From: Yeosuana aromativorans
Lineage (GTDB): Bacteria; Bacteroidota; Bacteroidia; Flavobacteriales; Flavobacteriaceae
Assembly (NCBI RefSeq): GCF_014646655.1
Contig: NZ_BMNR01000006.1
Location: forward strand, 1 to 64,000
DNA: 64,000 bases
Direction of reading: 5' to 3'
Made by a program: the position numbers and the translations under genes. Shown in pieces: positions 44,436 to 54,008 of this stretch. Below the pieces are notes generated by a model, which was not told the origin of the DNA, ran no database searches, and saw only the letters and a program-made list of their open reading frames with translations. Numbering within the stretch: the first letter of the stretch is position 1; each line of letters opens with the position of its first letter.

Positions 44436-46043
44436 ATGAAAACATTTAAAGCTTTTTTTATTGCCGCTTTTGCCGCAACTCTATTTTATGACTGTGGAAG
44501 TACTGCCATACTATCTACGCCTATAGAAAATATAGACAATACTCCCATAAAAACCACCGATTTAACAGAGGCCGAACTTCATAAGTGGGGTCATTTAGAC
44601 CTTGTTAAAGATACTGTTCCCGGTATGAGTGTTGAAAAAACCTATTCTGAAATCATTAAAAACAAGAAAGGTAAAAAAGTCATTGTTGCCATAGTTGACT
44701 CAGGAATTGATATTGACCATGAGGATTTAAGAGATCTTATTTGGACTAATACAGATGAAATTCCAAATAACGGCATAGACGATGATCATAATGGATATAT
44801 TGACGATGTGCACGGGTGGAACTTTTTAGGCGATGGTTATAATGAGCAATTGGAATACGTCAGGTTATTGGCCAGTGGAGACACCAGCAACCCAGATTAT
44901 GACAGGGCAAAAGCTGAATATGATAAAGAATACCAATTGTGGATGGGCAGAAAAACCCAATACGATCAAATTTATCAAAGAATAACAGCAACAGATGAAG
45001 CGCTTTCAAAATACTTAAACAAAAAAGATTACACACAAGACGATGTGAACAACATTAAATCAGATGACCCTTCAATAAACCAAGCTGTTCAAATGGCAAA
45101 ATATATGTACAGCAATGGGTTGGAATCTGTTAGTGATGCCATTAAAGAAATTAAAAGCAGCTTAGAAAGCATCAATGACCGTTTAAATTACAACTTAAAC
45201 AAAGACTTTAAAGGTCGCGTAAATGGTGACAACCCTGATGATATGTCTACCAAATACTATGGCAACGGCAATGTAAAACCTGTTAAGAAAAGCGAAAGCC
45301 ACGGTACCCATGTAGCTGGTATCATTGCCGCTGAACGCAATAATGGTATCGGTGTAAATGGGGTTGCAAATAATGTTGAAATCATGCCTGTTAGAACCGT
45401 TCCTAACGGCGATGAGTATGACAAAGATGTGGCGCTAGCCATTCGATATGCCGTTGATAATGGCGCAAAAGTTATTAACGGTAGCTTTGGAAAATATTAC
45501 TCACCTCACAGTGATTGGGTTAGAGATGCTATTGCATACGCCGGAAAGCATGATGTGTTGTTTGTCAACGCAGCAGGAAATGAAGGGGAAGATTTAGATG
45601 TCAAAGCATGTTACCCTAATGACCAAGTGGATAATGGCCCAGAAGTGTCTGATACATTTATAACCGTTGGAGCCTTAGAACCAAAATATGGTCCAGACAT
45701 GGTCGCTGGTTTTTCAAATTATGGAAAAATCAATGTGGATGTGTTTGCGCCAGGAGCTAAAATTTATTCCACAACACCAGAAAACGAATATGACACCAAA
45801 AGCGGTACCTCAATGGCAGCGCCTGCTGTTGCAGGTGTAGCGGCTTTAATCCGTTCCTATTATCCCAGCTTGACTGCTGCGCAAGTAAAACAAATTTTAA
45901 TGGGCTCAGGACTTGCTGTTAAAACAAAAGTTATTGTTGGTGGTGACACCAATGATGTAGAACCGTTTTCAGAATTATCAAAATCAGGAAAAATGGTTAA
46001 TGCTTACAACGCTTTAATTATGGCGTCTCACATGGCAAAATAA
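44436..46043 (+). CDS. Secreted S8 (subtilisin-like) serine peptidase with long insert
   Basis: The 535-residue protein has a signal peptide (1-19, followed by DCGS, a poor lipobox) and the subtilase triad Asp88 (IVDSGIDIDHED), His289 (SHGTHVAG) and Ser459 (GTSMAAP). A Ca-binding-like DEIPNNGIDDDHNGYIDD lies at 107-124. About 160 residues of charged, helix-prone sequence separate the Asp and His motifs, far more than in subtilisin. It acts outside the cytoplasm, probably on protein substrates. It follows the MBL gene by 12 bp and ends before a strong terminator at 46062. Confidence 0.93.
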   Translation: MKTFKAFFIAAFAATLFYDCGSTAILSTPIENIDNTPIKTTDLTEAELHKWGHLDLVKDTVPGMSVEKTYSEIIKNKKGKKVIVAIVDSGIDIDHEDLRDLIWTNTDEIPNNGIDDDHNGYIDDVHGWNFLGDGYNEQLEYVRLLASGDTSNPDYDRAKAEYDKEYQLWMGRKTQYDQIYQRITATDEALSKYLNKKDYTQDDVNNIKSDDPSINQAVQMAKYMYSNGLESVSDAIKEIKSSLESINDRLNYNLNKDFKGRVNGDNPDDMSTKYYGNGNVKPVKKSESHGTHVAGIIAAERNNGIGVNGVANNVEIMPVRTVPNGDEYDKDVALAIRYAVDNGAKVINGSFGKYYSPHSDWVRDAIAYAGKHDVLFVNAAGNEGEDLDVKACYPNDQVDNGPEVSDTFITVGALEPKYGPDMVAGFSNYGKINVDVFAPGAKIYSTTPENEYDTKSGTSMAAPAVAGVAALIRSYYPSLTAAQVKQILMGSGLAVKTKVIVGGDTNDVEPFSELSKSGKMVNAYNALIMASHMAK

Positions 46044-46061
46044 CTGTTTTTAATTACCATA

Positions 46062-46090
46062 AAAAGGGGCTGCAGCCCCTTTTGTTTTTA
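46062..46090 (+). terminator. Rho-independent terminator after the S8 peptidase gene
   Basis: AAAAGGGGCTGCAGCCCCTTTT (given as the two arms AAAAGGGGCTG and CAGCCCCTTTT) is a perfect palindrome at 46062-46083, followed by GTTTTTA. The high GC content against an AT-rich background makes it the clearest terminator in the window. It lies 18 bp after the stop codon. Confidence 0.85.
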
Positions 46091-46104
46091 AAAAAATATA
46101 ACCT

Positions 46105-47940
46105 ATGAAACTCAAACCTTTTTTAATGTATGCCTTAATTGGCTCGGTATTATTTACATTCAATAGTAAAGCAAATACTGCTGTTGATTATAATAACATA
46201 ATCAACCAGAATCCTGGCTATTGGCAACAACATGTTGATTACACCATGACCATTGACATGGATGTTAACAACTACCAATATACCGGAAACCAAACCTTGG
46301 TATACACTAACAACTCGCCCGATGTATTGCATCACGTCTATTATCATTTATATTTTAATGCCTTTCAACCAGGCAGTGAAATGGATGTTCGCTCCCGCAC
46401 TATTGCCGATCCAGACCCAAGGGTTAAAGACCGCATCAGTAAATTACAACCAAACGAAATTGGATTTATCCATGTAAGCTCATTAAAGCAAAATGGTGAG
46501 GATATAACTTATAATACCGTAGGAACCGTTTTGGAGGTAGATTTGGCAAAACCCATTCAACCAGGTGAACAAGTCACTTTTGATATGGTTTTTAACGCCC
46601 AGGTACCAATTCAAATACGTCGCTCGGGACGAAATAATGCAGAAGGTGTGGCACTCTCCATGTCGCAATGGTATCCCAAAATGGCCGAATATGATTTTGA
46701 AGGCTGGCATGCCGATCCTTATATCGGTAGAGAGTTCCTAGGTGTTTGGGGCGATTTTGATGTGACCATCAACATCGATAAAAATTATACCATTGGCGGA
46801 ACAGGTTACTTACAAAACCCTGATGAAATTGGTCATGGTTACACCACAGAAAAAGTAAAAAAACATAAAGGAGATAAACTATCTTGGCACTTTAAAGCCC
46901 CCAATGTCCATGACTTTACGTGGGCTGCCGACCCAAACTACGCCCATGATACCATGCAAGTTCCCAATGGTCCTCTTTTGCATTTTTTCTATAAAAAGGA
47001 TATGAAAAAAGAGTATTTGGAAAACTGGAAAAACCTGCAACCAAAAGCCGTAGAGCTTATGCAGTATTACAGCAACAACATAGGCCAATATCCGTATGAC
47101 CAATATTCCATCATTCAAGGAGGTGATGGTGGTATGGAATATGGTATGTGTACACTTATAACCGGAGAGGACGATTTTAATGGTTTGTTTGGCGTAACGG
47201 CACACGAAATGGCGCACTCATGGTTTCAGTTTGTGTTGGCCACCAACGAATTGGAACACGCCTGGATGGATGAAGGCTTTACAAGCTATATGGATGAATG
47301 GTCTAAAAATGATATTATGCACAAAAATCTAAGTAACCCGAACAAAGGAGCTTATGCAGCATATATTTATTTGGCAAAATCAGGCAAGGAGCAACCGTTG
47401 ACCACTCAAGCCGATAGATTTGAATATAACAGATCGTATAGTATATCGGCATACTCAAAAGGCGACGTGTTTTTGGCGCAATTAGGCTATGTAATTGGCC
47501 AGGACAATCTTAAACAGGCCATTAAAAAATACTTTGCAGATTTTAAATTCACGCACCCACAACCCATTGATATCATTCGCAGTGCCGAAAAAGTATCTGG
47601 ATTGGAACTGGATTGGTATCTTATAGATTTTGCCGAAACCACCAATACAATAGATTATGGTGTGAAAGCCATAGATGGCAACTCCGTTACCTTAGAGCGT
47701 ATTGGGTTAATGCCTATGCCCATTGACCTAACCGTAACTTATACCGACGGTTCTACAGAAGATTTTTATATCCCGTTACAAATGATGCGTGGCGAAAAAC
47801 CAACAGAGGCAACAATTATTGGCGATTGGGCGTGGGCCTACCCTACCTATACCTTTAAAACCTCAAAACCGGTAAGCCATGTGCAAATAGACCCTAAAGA
47901 ATTGATGGCCGATATTAATAAAGAAAATAACAAAATGTAA
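46105..47940 (+). CDS. Secreted M1-family zinc metallopeptidase
   Basis: The 611-residue protein has a signal peptide (about 1-22), an N-terminal beta-sandwich, and a catalytic domain with HEMAH (367-371) and the third zinc ligand Glu390 exactly 18 residues on, in WMDEGF. The aminopeptidase exopeptidase motif appears as GGMEYG (342-347) where classical members have GAMEN. The ERAP-like C-terminal helical domain is short. It probably trims peptides in the periplasm or outside the cell, complementing the S8 peptidase next door. It lies 61 bp after that gene but behind a strong terminator, so it must have its own promoter. Confidence 0.93.
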   Translation: MKLKPFLMYALIGSVLFTFNSKANTAVDYNNIINQNPGYWQQHVDYTMTIDMDVNNYQYTGNQTLVYTNNSPDVLHHVYYHLYFNAFQPGSEMDVRSRTIADPDPRVKDRISKLQPNEIGFIHVSSLKQNGEDITYNTVGTVLEVDLAKPIQPGEQVTFDMVFNAQVPIQIRRSGRNNAEGVALSMSQWYPKMAEYDFEGWHADPYIGREFLGVWGDFDVTINIDKNYTIGGTGYLQNPDEIGHGYTTEKVKKHKGDKLSWHFKAPNVHDFTWAADPNYAHDTMQVPNGPLLHFFYKKDMKKEYLENWKNLQPKAVELMQYYSNNIGQYPYDQYSIIQGGDGGMEYGMCTLITGEDDFNGLFGVTAHEMAHSWFQFVLATNELEHAWMDEGFTSYMDEWSKNDIMHKNLSNPNKGAYAAYIYLAKSGKEQPLTTQADRFEYNRSYSISAYSKGDVFLAQLGYVIGQDNLKQAIKKYFADFKFTHPQPIDIIRSAEKVSGLELDWYLIDFAETTNTIDYGVKAIDGNSVTLERIGLMPMPIDLTVTYTDGSTEDFYIPLQMMRGEKPTEATIIGDWAWAYPTYTFKTSKPVSHVQIDPKELMADINKENNKM

Positions 47941-47950
47941 CACAATATCA

Positions 47951-47993
47951 CCTCGAGTGATTTCGACATAAAAGGCGAAATTATATCGAGAGG
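47951..47993. repeat. Imperfect palindrome resembling a dispersed intergenic repeat
   Basis: CCTCGAGTGATTTCG (47951-47965) and a CGAAA...TCGAGAGG arm (47976-47993) can pair in part around an AAAGG-containing loop. Flavobacterial genomes often have CCTCGAG-type intergenic palindromes, from memory. It sits directly after the M1 stop codon and before a terminator. Confidence 0.35.
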
Positions 47994-48004
47994 CACAAAA
48001 GCTT

Positions 48005-48040
48005 AAACCTCTTTGTGAGAACAAAGAGGTTTCTTATTTT
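48005..48040 (+). terminator. Rho-independent terminator after the M1 peptidase gene
   Basis: AAACCTCTTTGT (48005-48016) pairs perfectly with ACAAAGAGGTTT (48021-48032) around a GAGA tetraloop, followed by CTTATTTT. This 12-bp stem ends the M1 transcript and separates it from the S41 gene at 48111. Confidence 0.85.
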
Positions 48041-48110
48041 ATTCACTTATTGTCTTTGTAGAATTTTTAACTAACTTAGTTTGTCATCTGTTAGAAAACA
48101 TTTTAATATT

Positions 48111-49508
48111 ATGAAAAAGAAATACAAGTATATTGTATTTGCTGTGGGTTTGTTGATTCTAAAAAGCAACTATAGTTGTCATGATTCAGAACCAAAATTA
48201 TCAGGCATTTGGTCTTCTGTTGGTTACGGAAAACAAATGATAATTACTGACAGTACGATTACTTTATATGACACCTTCTCAGGAGGTTGTGCTCTTTTTG
48301 CTGAAATACCCCCTAAAGACTTCAACAACATTTCTGAAATATTGAATTTAACACACAATAGTCTAAAACTTAAAGTAGGTTTGACTGTATATGAATTTAC
48401 GAGAACAAATTCGGAAATTCCCCCTTGTAGCAAGCAGCTTATAAAAAATGACCCTCTTTCAAATTTTGATGCGCTTTGGAACACTTTTAATGAGAATTAT
48501 TCATCATTTGATGTCAGGAACATTAACTGGGGTAAAATTAAGGAGCGTTATCGACCAATGTTATCAGTCGAATCATCAGATGTTAAATTATATTCTGTAC
48601 TTAGTCAAATGATTTCCGAGCTTAACGACGGACACGTCTTTTTAGATGCCCCCGATAGTATAAAAAATGACCCAGCTGTAAAAGATGATAATAGAATTGG
48701 CGATTTGAGGAAAATGGTAATATCACAAATTGATTCAACGTATATCGATAAAGTCAATAATTACAACAAAGGAAATCTCATTTGGGGTACAATTGATAAA
48801 AACATCGGTTACATTCAAATAAATAATTTTGAGGATCTAGCAAATTATAATATAAGCGATAGTTTATCGGAGGATGAGTTTTGGGAGGAATATTGGAAGG
48901 CTGCCGAAAATAGCAAGAGTTATACACAAGATGTTCTTGTAAGTTTTGACAAACAGATGAGTAGCATAATGGAACACTTGAAATCCACAGAATTTTGTAT
49001 TATTGATGTAAGATTCAATAATGGTGGTTTTGATCAGGCCGGACTAATAGTTCTTAGTTACTTTACAAATCAAAGAATACTTGCCTACACAAAAAAAGCA
49101 AAAAATGGTACAGACTTTACCCAGAAACAGGCCATTTATATTGATCCTAAACCAATAAATTATTCAAATCCAATATATATTTTAACAAGCCATCAAACAG
49201 CAAGCGCCAGTGAAACTTTTGTTCTTGGTTCATTGAATTTGCCCAAGGTTAAAAGAATTGGATCAAGCACAGCGGGCGTATTCTCCAACGTTCTAGATAA
49301 AAGATTACCAAATGGTTGGCATTATGGGCTTTCAAATGAAATATATGAAAGCCCAGATCATAAAAATTACGAAATGGTCGGAATAAAACCTGATTACATA
49401 ATTGATTATGAAAAAAGCGGTTTTTTGTTTTATAAGCAATTAAATAATGAAATTGAAACTGGAGATGTTGCCATTGAAAAGGCTGTTTTTTTTGGTAAAA
49501 ATCAATAA
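48111..49508 (+). CDS. S41-family peptidase lipoprotein (tricorn/CtpA-like core)
   Basis: From the ATG at 48111 the product is 465 residues; ten further codons upstream start at a weak codon. It has a lipoprotein signal with Cys23 - or Cys near SNYSC - and a C-terminal S41 domain with CIIDVRFNNGGFDQAGLI and the serine motif TSHQTASASETFVLGS, followed by RIGSSTAGVFSN. There is no clear PDZ domain. The position usually held by lysine in CtpA is not obvious, so it is closer to tricorn-like or retinoid-binding-like S41 members. A possible promoter (TTG-N17-TTAGTTTG) ends near 48086. Function beyond envelope proteolysis is unknown. Confidence 0.85.
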   Translation: MKKKYKYIVFAVGLLILKSNYSCHDSEPKLSGIWSSVGYGKQMIITDSTITLYDTFSGGCALFAEIPPKDFNNISEILNLTHNSLKLKVGLTVYEFTRTNSEIPPCSKQLIKNDPLSNFDALWNTFNENYSSFDVRNINWGKIKERYRPMLSVESSDVKLYSVLSQMISELNDGHVFLDAPDSIKNDPAVKDDNRIGDLRKMVISQIDSTYIDKVNNYNKGNLIWGTIDKNIGYIQINNFEDLANYNISDSLSEDEFWEEYWKAAENSKSYTQDVLVSFDKQMSSIMEHLKSTEFCIIDVRFNNGGFDQAGLIVLSYFTNQRILAYTKKAKNGTDFTQKQAIYIDPKPINYSNPIYILTSHQTASASETFVLGSLNLPKVKRIGSSTAGVFSNVLDKRLPNGWHYGLSNEIYESPDHKNYEMVGIKPDYIIDYEKSGFLFYKQLNNEIETGDVAIEKAVFFGKNQ

Positions 49509-49670
49509 ATTACCTTTTTAAGGAAATGTAAATAGCTTGTAATAATGTATAAACGAAACATACTAAATGGCAGTAAATTTAAAGATAGTAATCTGCCTAA
49601 CTCTTTTATTGGCTTCATAAAGGTGAACTCTGCAATAGACTACTTTACATTTAACAAATCTATATAGAAC

Positions 49671-50996
49671 ATGAATCAAGATAAATCAACCCTATCAAAA
49701 CGAGGCACTGATTTGGCTGAAAATCCGGCACGGATAGATATGGCCTTATTTGCCGAAGCGTCCCAAAACCTATATTGTCCCACTACCAATCCAAAAGGGG
49801 CATTTTTGTTAAATGTGGCCGAAAACAGCTTAACTGCATCTATAATAAAAAATAAACTAACGGCTATTCTACAACAACAGGAACTACCGGATTGGGTTTT
49901 AAAATACACCGATTCCAAAGGACATCCAGATGTCAGAACAACTGTGGCCAACTTTATGGAAACATACCTGTGTAAATGCCCGATTGACCCAAATACCATC
50001 GCGTTTTCGGCAGGAGCTTCTGCCATTATTGAAGTCACGTCCTTTGTTTTGGCCAATCCTGGTGATGTTGTGGTGATTCCTGCACCTTCCTATCCTATGT
50101 ACACGAAAGATTTGGGTACAAAAAGCGGCGTAGAGCGTTATGATTTGCAAACGCACTATCATTTAGATGAGATAGGTTCAAAAGCACCTGTAACTATTTC
50201 TTTGTTAGATAAAACATTTGCTGAATTAAAAGCTCAAAACAAGTGTTTTAAAATATTGCTCATTACGTCTCCTGACAATCCCACAGGTTGCAGATATACC
50301 AAAGCACAACTCAAGGAACTTGCCAATTGGTGCATCCGGCATAAGGTTCACATGATTGTCAATGAAATTTACGGTCTGTCTTTAATTGATACCCAAGACT
50401 CGTTAATTAAAGATGACTACCAAGACTATGGCGATTATGCCTCATTTGCCAACATCATGGCAGAATTAAAAAGTGATTACTTACACCTTTGGTATGCCTT
50501 TTCAAAGGATTTTTCCATGTCTGGTTTGCGTTTTGGCGTATTGCATTCCTTAAATACATCGCTTTTACAAGGTTATGACAATGCCAATATTCCGCATATG
50601 GTATCCAACATCACCCAATGGATGGTAGGTGAGATGCTCCAGGATTCTGCGTTTGTTGAACACTATATTAAAACCAATAAAGCATTATTGAACGCCAGTT
50701 ATAAACTGGTTGTAGAAGCCTTTAAAAACATAAAAGTACCTTATATACCCAGTAGGGGAAGCTTGTTTGTTTGGGTAGATTTATCAAGGTTTCTTAAAGA
50801 GGATAGTGCTAACGGACAAGAACAATTATGGTTGGATATCTACCATAATACTGGCCTACTTTTAACACCTGGAGCGGGATTTCAGCATCAAAAAAAGGGC
50901 CTCTTCAGAATTGTGTTTACTGCCGTGGAAATCCCTTATCTAAAGGTTGCCATGGAGAGGTTGACAACTTATCTTATTCAACTGGAAAACCAATAA
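49671..50996 (+). CDS. Pyridoxal-phosphate aminotransferase class I/II (ACC-synthase-like)
   Basis: The 441-residue protein has fold-type I motifs: SAGASAIIEV (113-122), SPDNPTGCRY (200-209), NEIYG (231-235) and the PLP lysine Lys279 in FSKDFSMSGLRFG. The N-terminal NPKGAFLLNVAENSLT segment and overall order resemble plant-type 1-aminocyclopropane-1-carboxylate synthases and related aminotransferases. Bacterial proteins of this group rarely make ACC, so I call only the family. It is a single gene between the S41 lipoprotein and rnpA. The amino-acid substrate is unknown. Confidence 0.85.
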   Translation: MNQDKSTLSKRGTDLAENPARIDMALFAEASQNLYCPTTNPKGAFLLNVAENSLTASIIKNKLTAILQQQELPDWVLKYTDSKGHPDVRTTVANFMETYLCKCPIDPNTIAFSAGASAIIEVTSFVLANPGDVVVIPAPSYPMYTKDLGTKSGVERYDLQTHYHLDEIGSKAPVTISLLDKTFAELKAQNKCFKILLITSPDNPTGCRYTKAQLKELANWCIRHKVHMIVNEIYGLSLIDTQDSLIKDDYQDYGDYASFANIMAELKSDYLHLWYAFSKDFSMSGLRFGVLHSLNTSLLQGYDNANIPHMVSNITQWMVGEMLQDSAFVEHYIKTNKALLNASYKLVVEAFKNIKVPYIPSRGSLFVWVDLSRFLKEDSANGQEQLWLDIYHNTGLLLTPGAGFQHQKKGLFRIVFTAVEIPYLKVAMERLTTYLIQLENQ

Positions 50997-51040
50997 CAGT
51001 TTCTATAATTTACTACCTTTAAGCCTTAAATTACTAGCGT

Positions 51041-51418
51041 TTGAAATTTACGTTTAATAAAAAGGATAAGTTAAAAAGCAGTAAGCTTATTGAGCAATTG
51101 TTTTCCGAAGGTAAATCGGTAAGCGCGTTTCCGTTGCGATTGGTATATTTACCCACTACATTTAGTGATGGCGCAACGTTTAAAACAGCCATATCCGTCA
51201 GTAAACGGAACTTTAAAAAAGCGGTTGATAGAAACCGTATCAAGCGCTTGATGCGTGAGGCTTTTAGGCTTCAAAAGCACAATTATATTAACAATATGTC
51301 AGAGCCATATGCGTTTATGATTTTGTATATTGGAAAAGAGAAACCAACCTTATCGCAAATAGAAGTTAAAATGGCACAATTGTTTGAAGCGTTTTCAAAC
51401 AAAGTTAGTGGCCAATAA
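51041..51418 (+). CDS. rnpA: Ribonuclease P protein component
   Basis: The 125-residue basic protein shows the RnpA signature AISVSKRNFKKAVDRNRIKRLMREAFR, cited as the core KRNFKKAVDRNRIKRLMREA, and the N-terminal FNKKDKLKSSKLIEQLFSEG. It is the protein cofactor of RNase P, which matures tRNA 5' ends. The start is TTG at 51041. It is not next to rpmH here. It is followed after 6 bp by an S41 protease gene, so the two are likely co-transcribed. Confidence 0.95.
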   Translation: MKFTFNKKDKLKSSKLIEQLFSEGKSVSAFPLRLVYLPTTFSDGATFKTAISVSKRNFKKAVDRNRIKRLMREAFRLQKHNYINNMSEPYAFMILYIGKEKPTLSQIEVKMAQLFEAFSNKVSGQ

Positions 51419-51424
51419 AAATAA

Positions 51425-53068
51425 ATGACCATGAAACATCTACTAAAAAAGAAACTCATCATTCCGTTGGTAGTGCTGACTGTTTTGTTAACCGGCTCCG
51501 CATTTGTTAAAAGTGATTTTTTTGAAATCGCCAAGCAAATAGAAATCTTTACGGATTTGTTTAAAGAGGTCAACATGAATTATGTTGATGAAACCAATCC
51601 GGCAGACCTGATGGACACCGCCATAAAAAGCATGTTACAGGATCTGGATCCGTACACCAATTTTATGAACGAACAGGACGTGGAAGCGGCCAGAATAAAC
51701 AATACAGGCGATTACATTGGTATTGGAGCCAAAGTAAGAACACTCAAGGACAAATTGGTGATTGTTGAGCCATACAAAGATTATCCTGCGGATAAAGCCG
51801 GGTTAAAGGCTGGTGACGAAATTATTAAAGTAGGGAATACCCTAGTGGAATCTGTCAAAGATGATGCAGGCGACTTGTTAAAAGGTTCACCAGGAACCAC
51901 TGTAGACGTTACATTTAAACGACAAGGAAAAACCCAAACAGCCACCATAAACAGGGCAGAAGTTGAAATAAATGCGGTGCCTTATTTTTCAATGGTCAAT
52001 GATAAAACAGGTTATATTGTGTTGAGTCGGTTTAGCGAAAAAGCGGCAGCCCAGACCAATTATGCTGTGCGTGACTTAAAAGCACAAGGCGCCAAGCACC
52101 TTATTTTGGATTTGCGCGGCAATCCAGGAGGATTGGTCAATGAGGCCATAGACATTGTTAATATTTTTGTGCCTAAAGGACAATTGGTGGTGACCACAAA
52201 ATCCAAAGTAAAAAAATACAATCGTACCTATTACACCCAAAAAGATCCCGTTGATACAGACATTCCTTTAGTTATTTTAATTGACGGCAACAGTGCCTCG
52301 GCCAGTGAAATTGTGTCTGGTTCTTTACAGGATTTAGACCGAGCTGTAATTGTTGGTTCCCGCAGTTTTGGTAAAGGTTTGGTACAACGTCCTAAATTAT
52401 TGACCTACGGTACCCAAGTAAAAATAACGATTTCAAGATATTACACGCCTTCAGGACGCTGCATTCAAGCTTTGGATTACTGGCATAGAAATGAAAAAGG
52501 AGAAGCCGTTAGGGTCAAACAAGAAAACTATAACGAATTCAAAACCAAAAATGGTAGAAAAGTATTTGATGGCGGTGGTATTCTTCCTGATGAAATTATG
52601 ACTCCATCTCAAAATACAGCTTTAACAAACGCAATTGCTGACGATAATCTTATTTTTGATTTTGCTACAGACTATTATTATAAACATAAAATAGACAATA
52701 TCGATACATTTAAGTTGACCGATGCCGATTTTACTAACTTTAAAAACTATCTAAAAGCAAATCAATTTTCCTTTGAAACACAAACAGAAAAAGCTTTGAA
52801 AAACGCCTTTGAAGCGGCCAAAAAAGAATCGTTTGACGATGATATAAAAACCGATTATAACACTTTGGTTTCGCACTTAAATCAGTCCAAAATAAAAGCA
52901 CTTGATGAAAATAAATCGTATTTATTGGATCAATTAACAGACGAGATTGTGAAACGATACGTGTACCGTGAAGGTTTATATGACTACCTAAAAACCCATG
53001 ACCCTGAAATACGGAAAGCAACCGACATACTTGGAAGCCCTTCTGCTTACCTAGAGTATTTAAGATAG
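51425..53068 (+). CDS. C-terminal processing peptidase (S41A, CtpA/Prc type)
   Basis: The 547-residue protein has an N-terminal membrane anchor or signal (about 8-27), a PDZ domain (about 90-175, GIGAKVRTLKDKLVIVEP and GLKAGDEIIKVG) and the S41 core with LDLRGNPGGLVNEA, the catalytic Ser in SASASE (290-295) and Lys317 in SFGKGLVQ. A C-terminal helical region of about 150 residues follows. It cleaves or trims envelope proteins at C-termini in the periplasm. A second ATG at 51431 is an equally good start. Confidence 0.94.
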   Translation: MTMKHLLKKKLIIPLVVLTVLLTGSAFVKSDFFEIAKQIEIFTDLFKEVNMNYVDETNPADLMDTAIKSMLQDLDPYTNFMNEQDVEAARINNTGDYIGIGAKVRTLKDKLVIVEPYKDYPADKAGLKAGDEIIKVGNTLVESVKDDAGDLLKGSPGTTVDVTFKRQGKTQTATINRAEVEINAVPYFSMVNDKTGYIVLSRFSEKAAAQTNYAVRDLKAQGAKHLILDLRGNPGGLVNEAIDIVNIFVPKGQLVVTTKSKVKKYNRTYYTQKDPVDTDIPLVILIDGNSASASEIVSGSLQDLDRAVIVGSRSFGKGLVQRPKLLTYGTQVKITISRYYTPSGRCIQALDYWHRNEKGEAVRVKQENYNEFKTKNGRKVFDGGGILPDEIMTPSQNTALTNAIADDNLIFDFATDYYYKHKIDNIDTFKLTDADFTNFKNYLKANQFSFETQTEKALKNAFEAAKKESFDDDIKTDYNTLVSHLNQSKIKALDENKSYLLDQLTDEIVKRYVYREGLYDYLKTHDPEIRKATDILGSPSAYLEYLR

Positions 53069-53128
53069 ACTCATTTTTTAACAAATAATTAAAAATACTA
53101 TCTTTATGGATTATTATATGCCTCTGTA

Positions 53129-53974
53129 ATGAAAAGATTATTTGTCCTCATACTATTTTTGACACTTAAAATAGGTCTTTCCCAAGAAGAATTAAACCAT
53201 GTTGTATATTTTGAAACCGATAAATATGAGGTTCCAGTAACTGAGGAAAATAGATTGTTACTGTTTATTTCAACACTTTCTGATATGGATATTGAATCCA
53301 TTTCCATTTTTGGGTTTTGTGATGACCGGGGCGCCTCAGACTATAATTTAAAACTCTCACAACAACGTGCTGATGCCATCAAAGCCATTTTTGCCAATAA
53401 CGAAATCAGTGAATCATTGATAACCAATGTGGACGGCAAAGGAGAGGTGTTACTAAAAATAGTTGATGAAAAAGATGTCTTAAAAATAAGAGGTCTTAAC
53501 AGAAAAGTAGAAATTATTGTAAAGCCAAAACCACCAAAGGTAGAGGTGATTGCTGAAGAAAAAAAGCCAGATAAAAAGAAGGATGTCCCTGAAATTATAA
53601 AAGGCGATCTTAAGGTGGGCGATAAAATCGTTTTTGAAAATATCTTGTTCAAAACCGGTTACAGTACCGTGATGCCAGAATCAAAAAAAACATTGGAGGA
53701 AATTGCCAAATCCTTGGTAGAACGAAAAGATATATATTTTACCATTCAAGGCCATGTATGTTGTACACAATTCAGTCGTGATGCGGTTGACAGAAAAACC
53801 AAGAAACGCAATCTATCTGTAGCAAGGGCCAAATATGTGTATGATTATTTTGCTAAAAAAGGCGTTGATAAAAAACGAATGAAATATGTAGGCTTAAGGC
53901 GTTTGTTTCCTTTGGGCGGTGATCCAAAATTTGACAGACGCGTAGAAATTTTGATTACCTATGTAAAAGAATAA
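53129..53974 (+). CDS. Periplasmic protein with two tandem OmpA-like domains
   Basis: The 281-residue product has a signal peptide (about 1-19) and no beta-barrel or lipobox. Two OmpA-like peptidoglycan-binding units are visible: one at about 25-132 (VVYFETDKYEV, FGFCDDRGASDYNLKLSQQRADA, LNRKVEIIV) and one at about 160-281 (IVFENILFKTGYST, IQGHVCCT, LSVARAKYVYDYFAKKG, FDRRVEILITYV). A Lys/Pro-rich linker (KPKPPKVEVIAEEKKPDKKK) joins them. It may crosslink two peptidoglycan sites or bridge a partner to the wall. It stands between CtpA and a T9SS-exported protein, each 34-60 bp away. Confidence 0.85.
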   Translation: MKRLFVLILFLTLKIGLSQEELNHVVYFETDKYEVPVTEENRLLLFISTLSDMDIESISIFGFCDDRGASDYNLKLSQQRADAIKAIFANNEISESLITNVDGKGEVLLKIVDEKDVLKIRGLNRKVEIIVKPKPPKVEVIAEEKKPDKKKDVPEIIKGDLKVGDKIVFENILFKTGYSTVMPESKKTLEEIAKSLVERKDIYFTIQGHVCCTQFSRDAVDRKTKKRNLSVARAKYVYDYFAKKGVDKKRMKYVGLRRLFPLGGDPKFDRRVEILITYVKE

Positions 53975-54008
53975 TTAAACTTACTTTACTAACGTAACGG
54001 GTTTTGGT

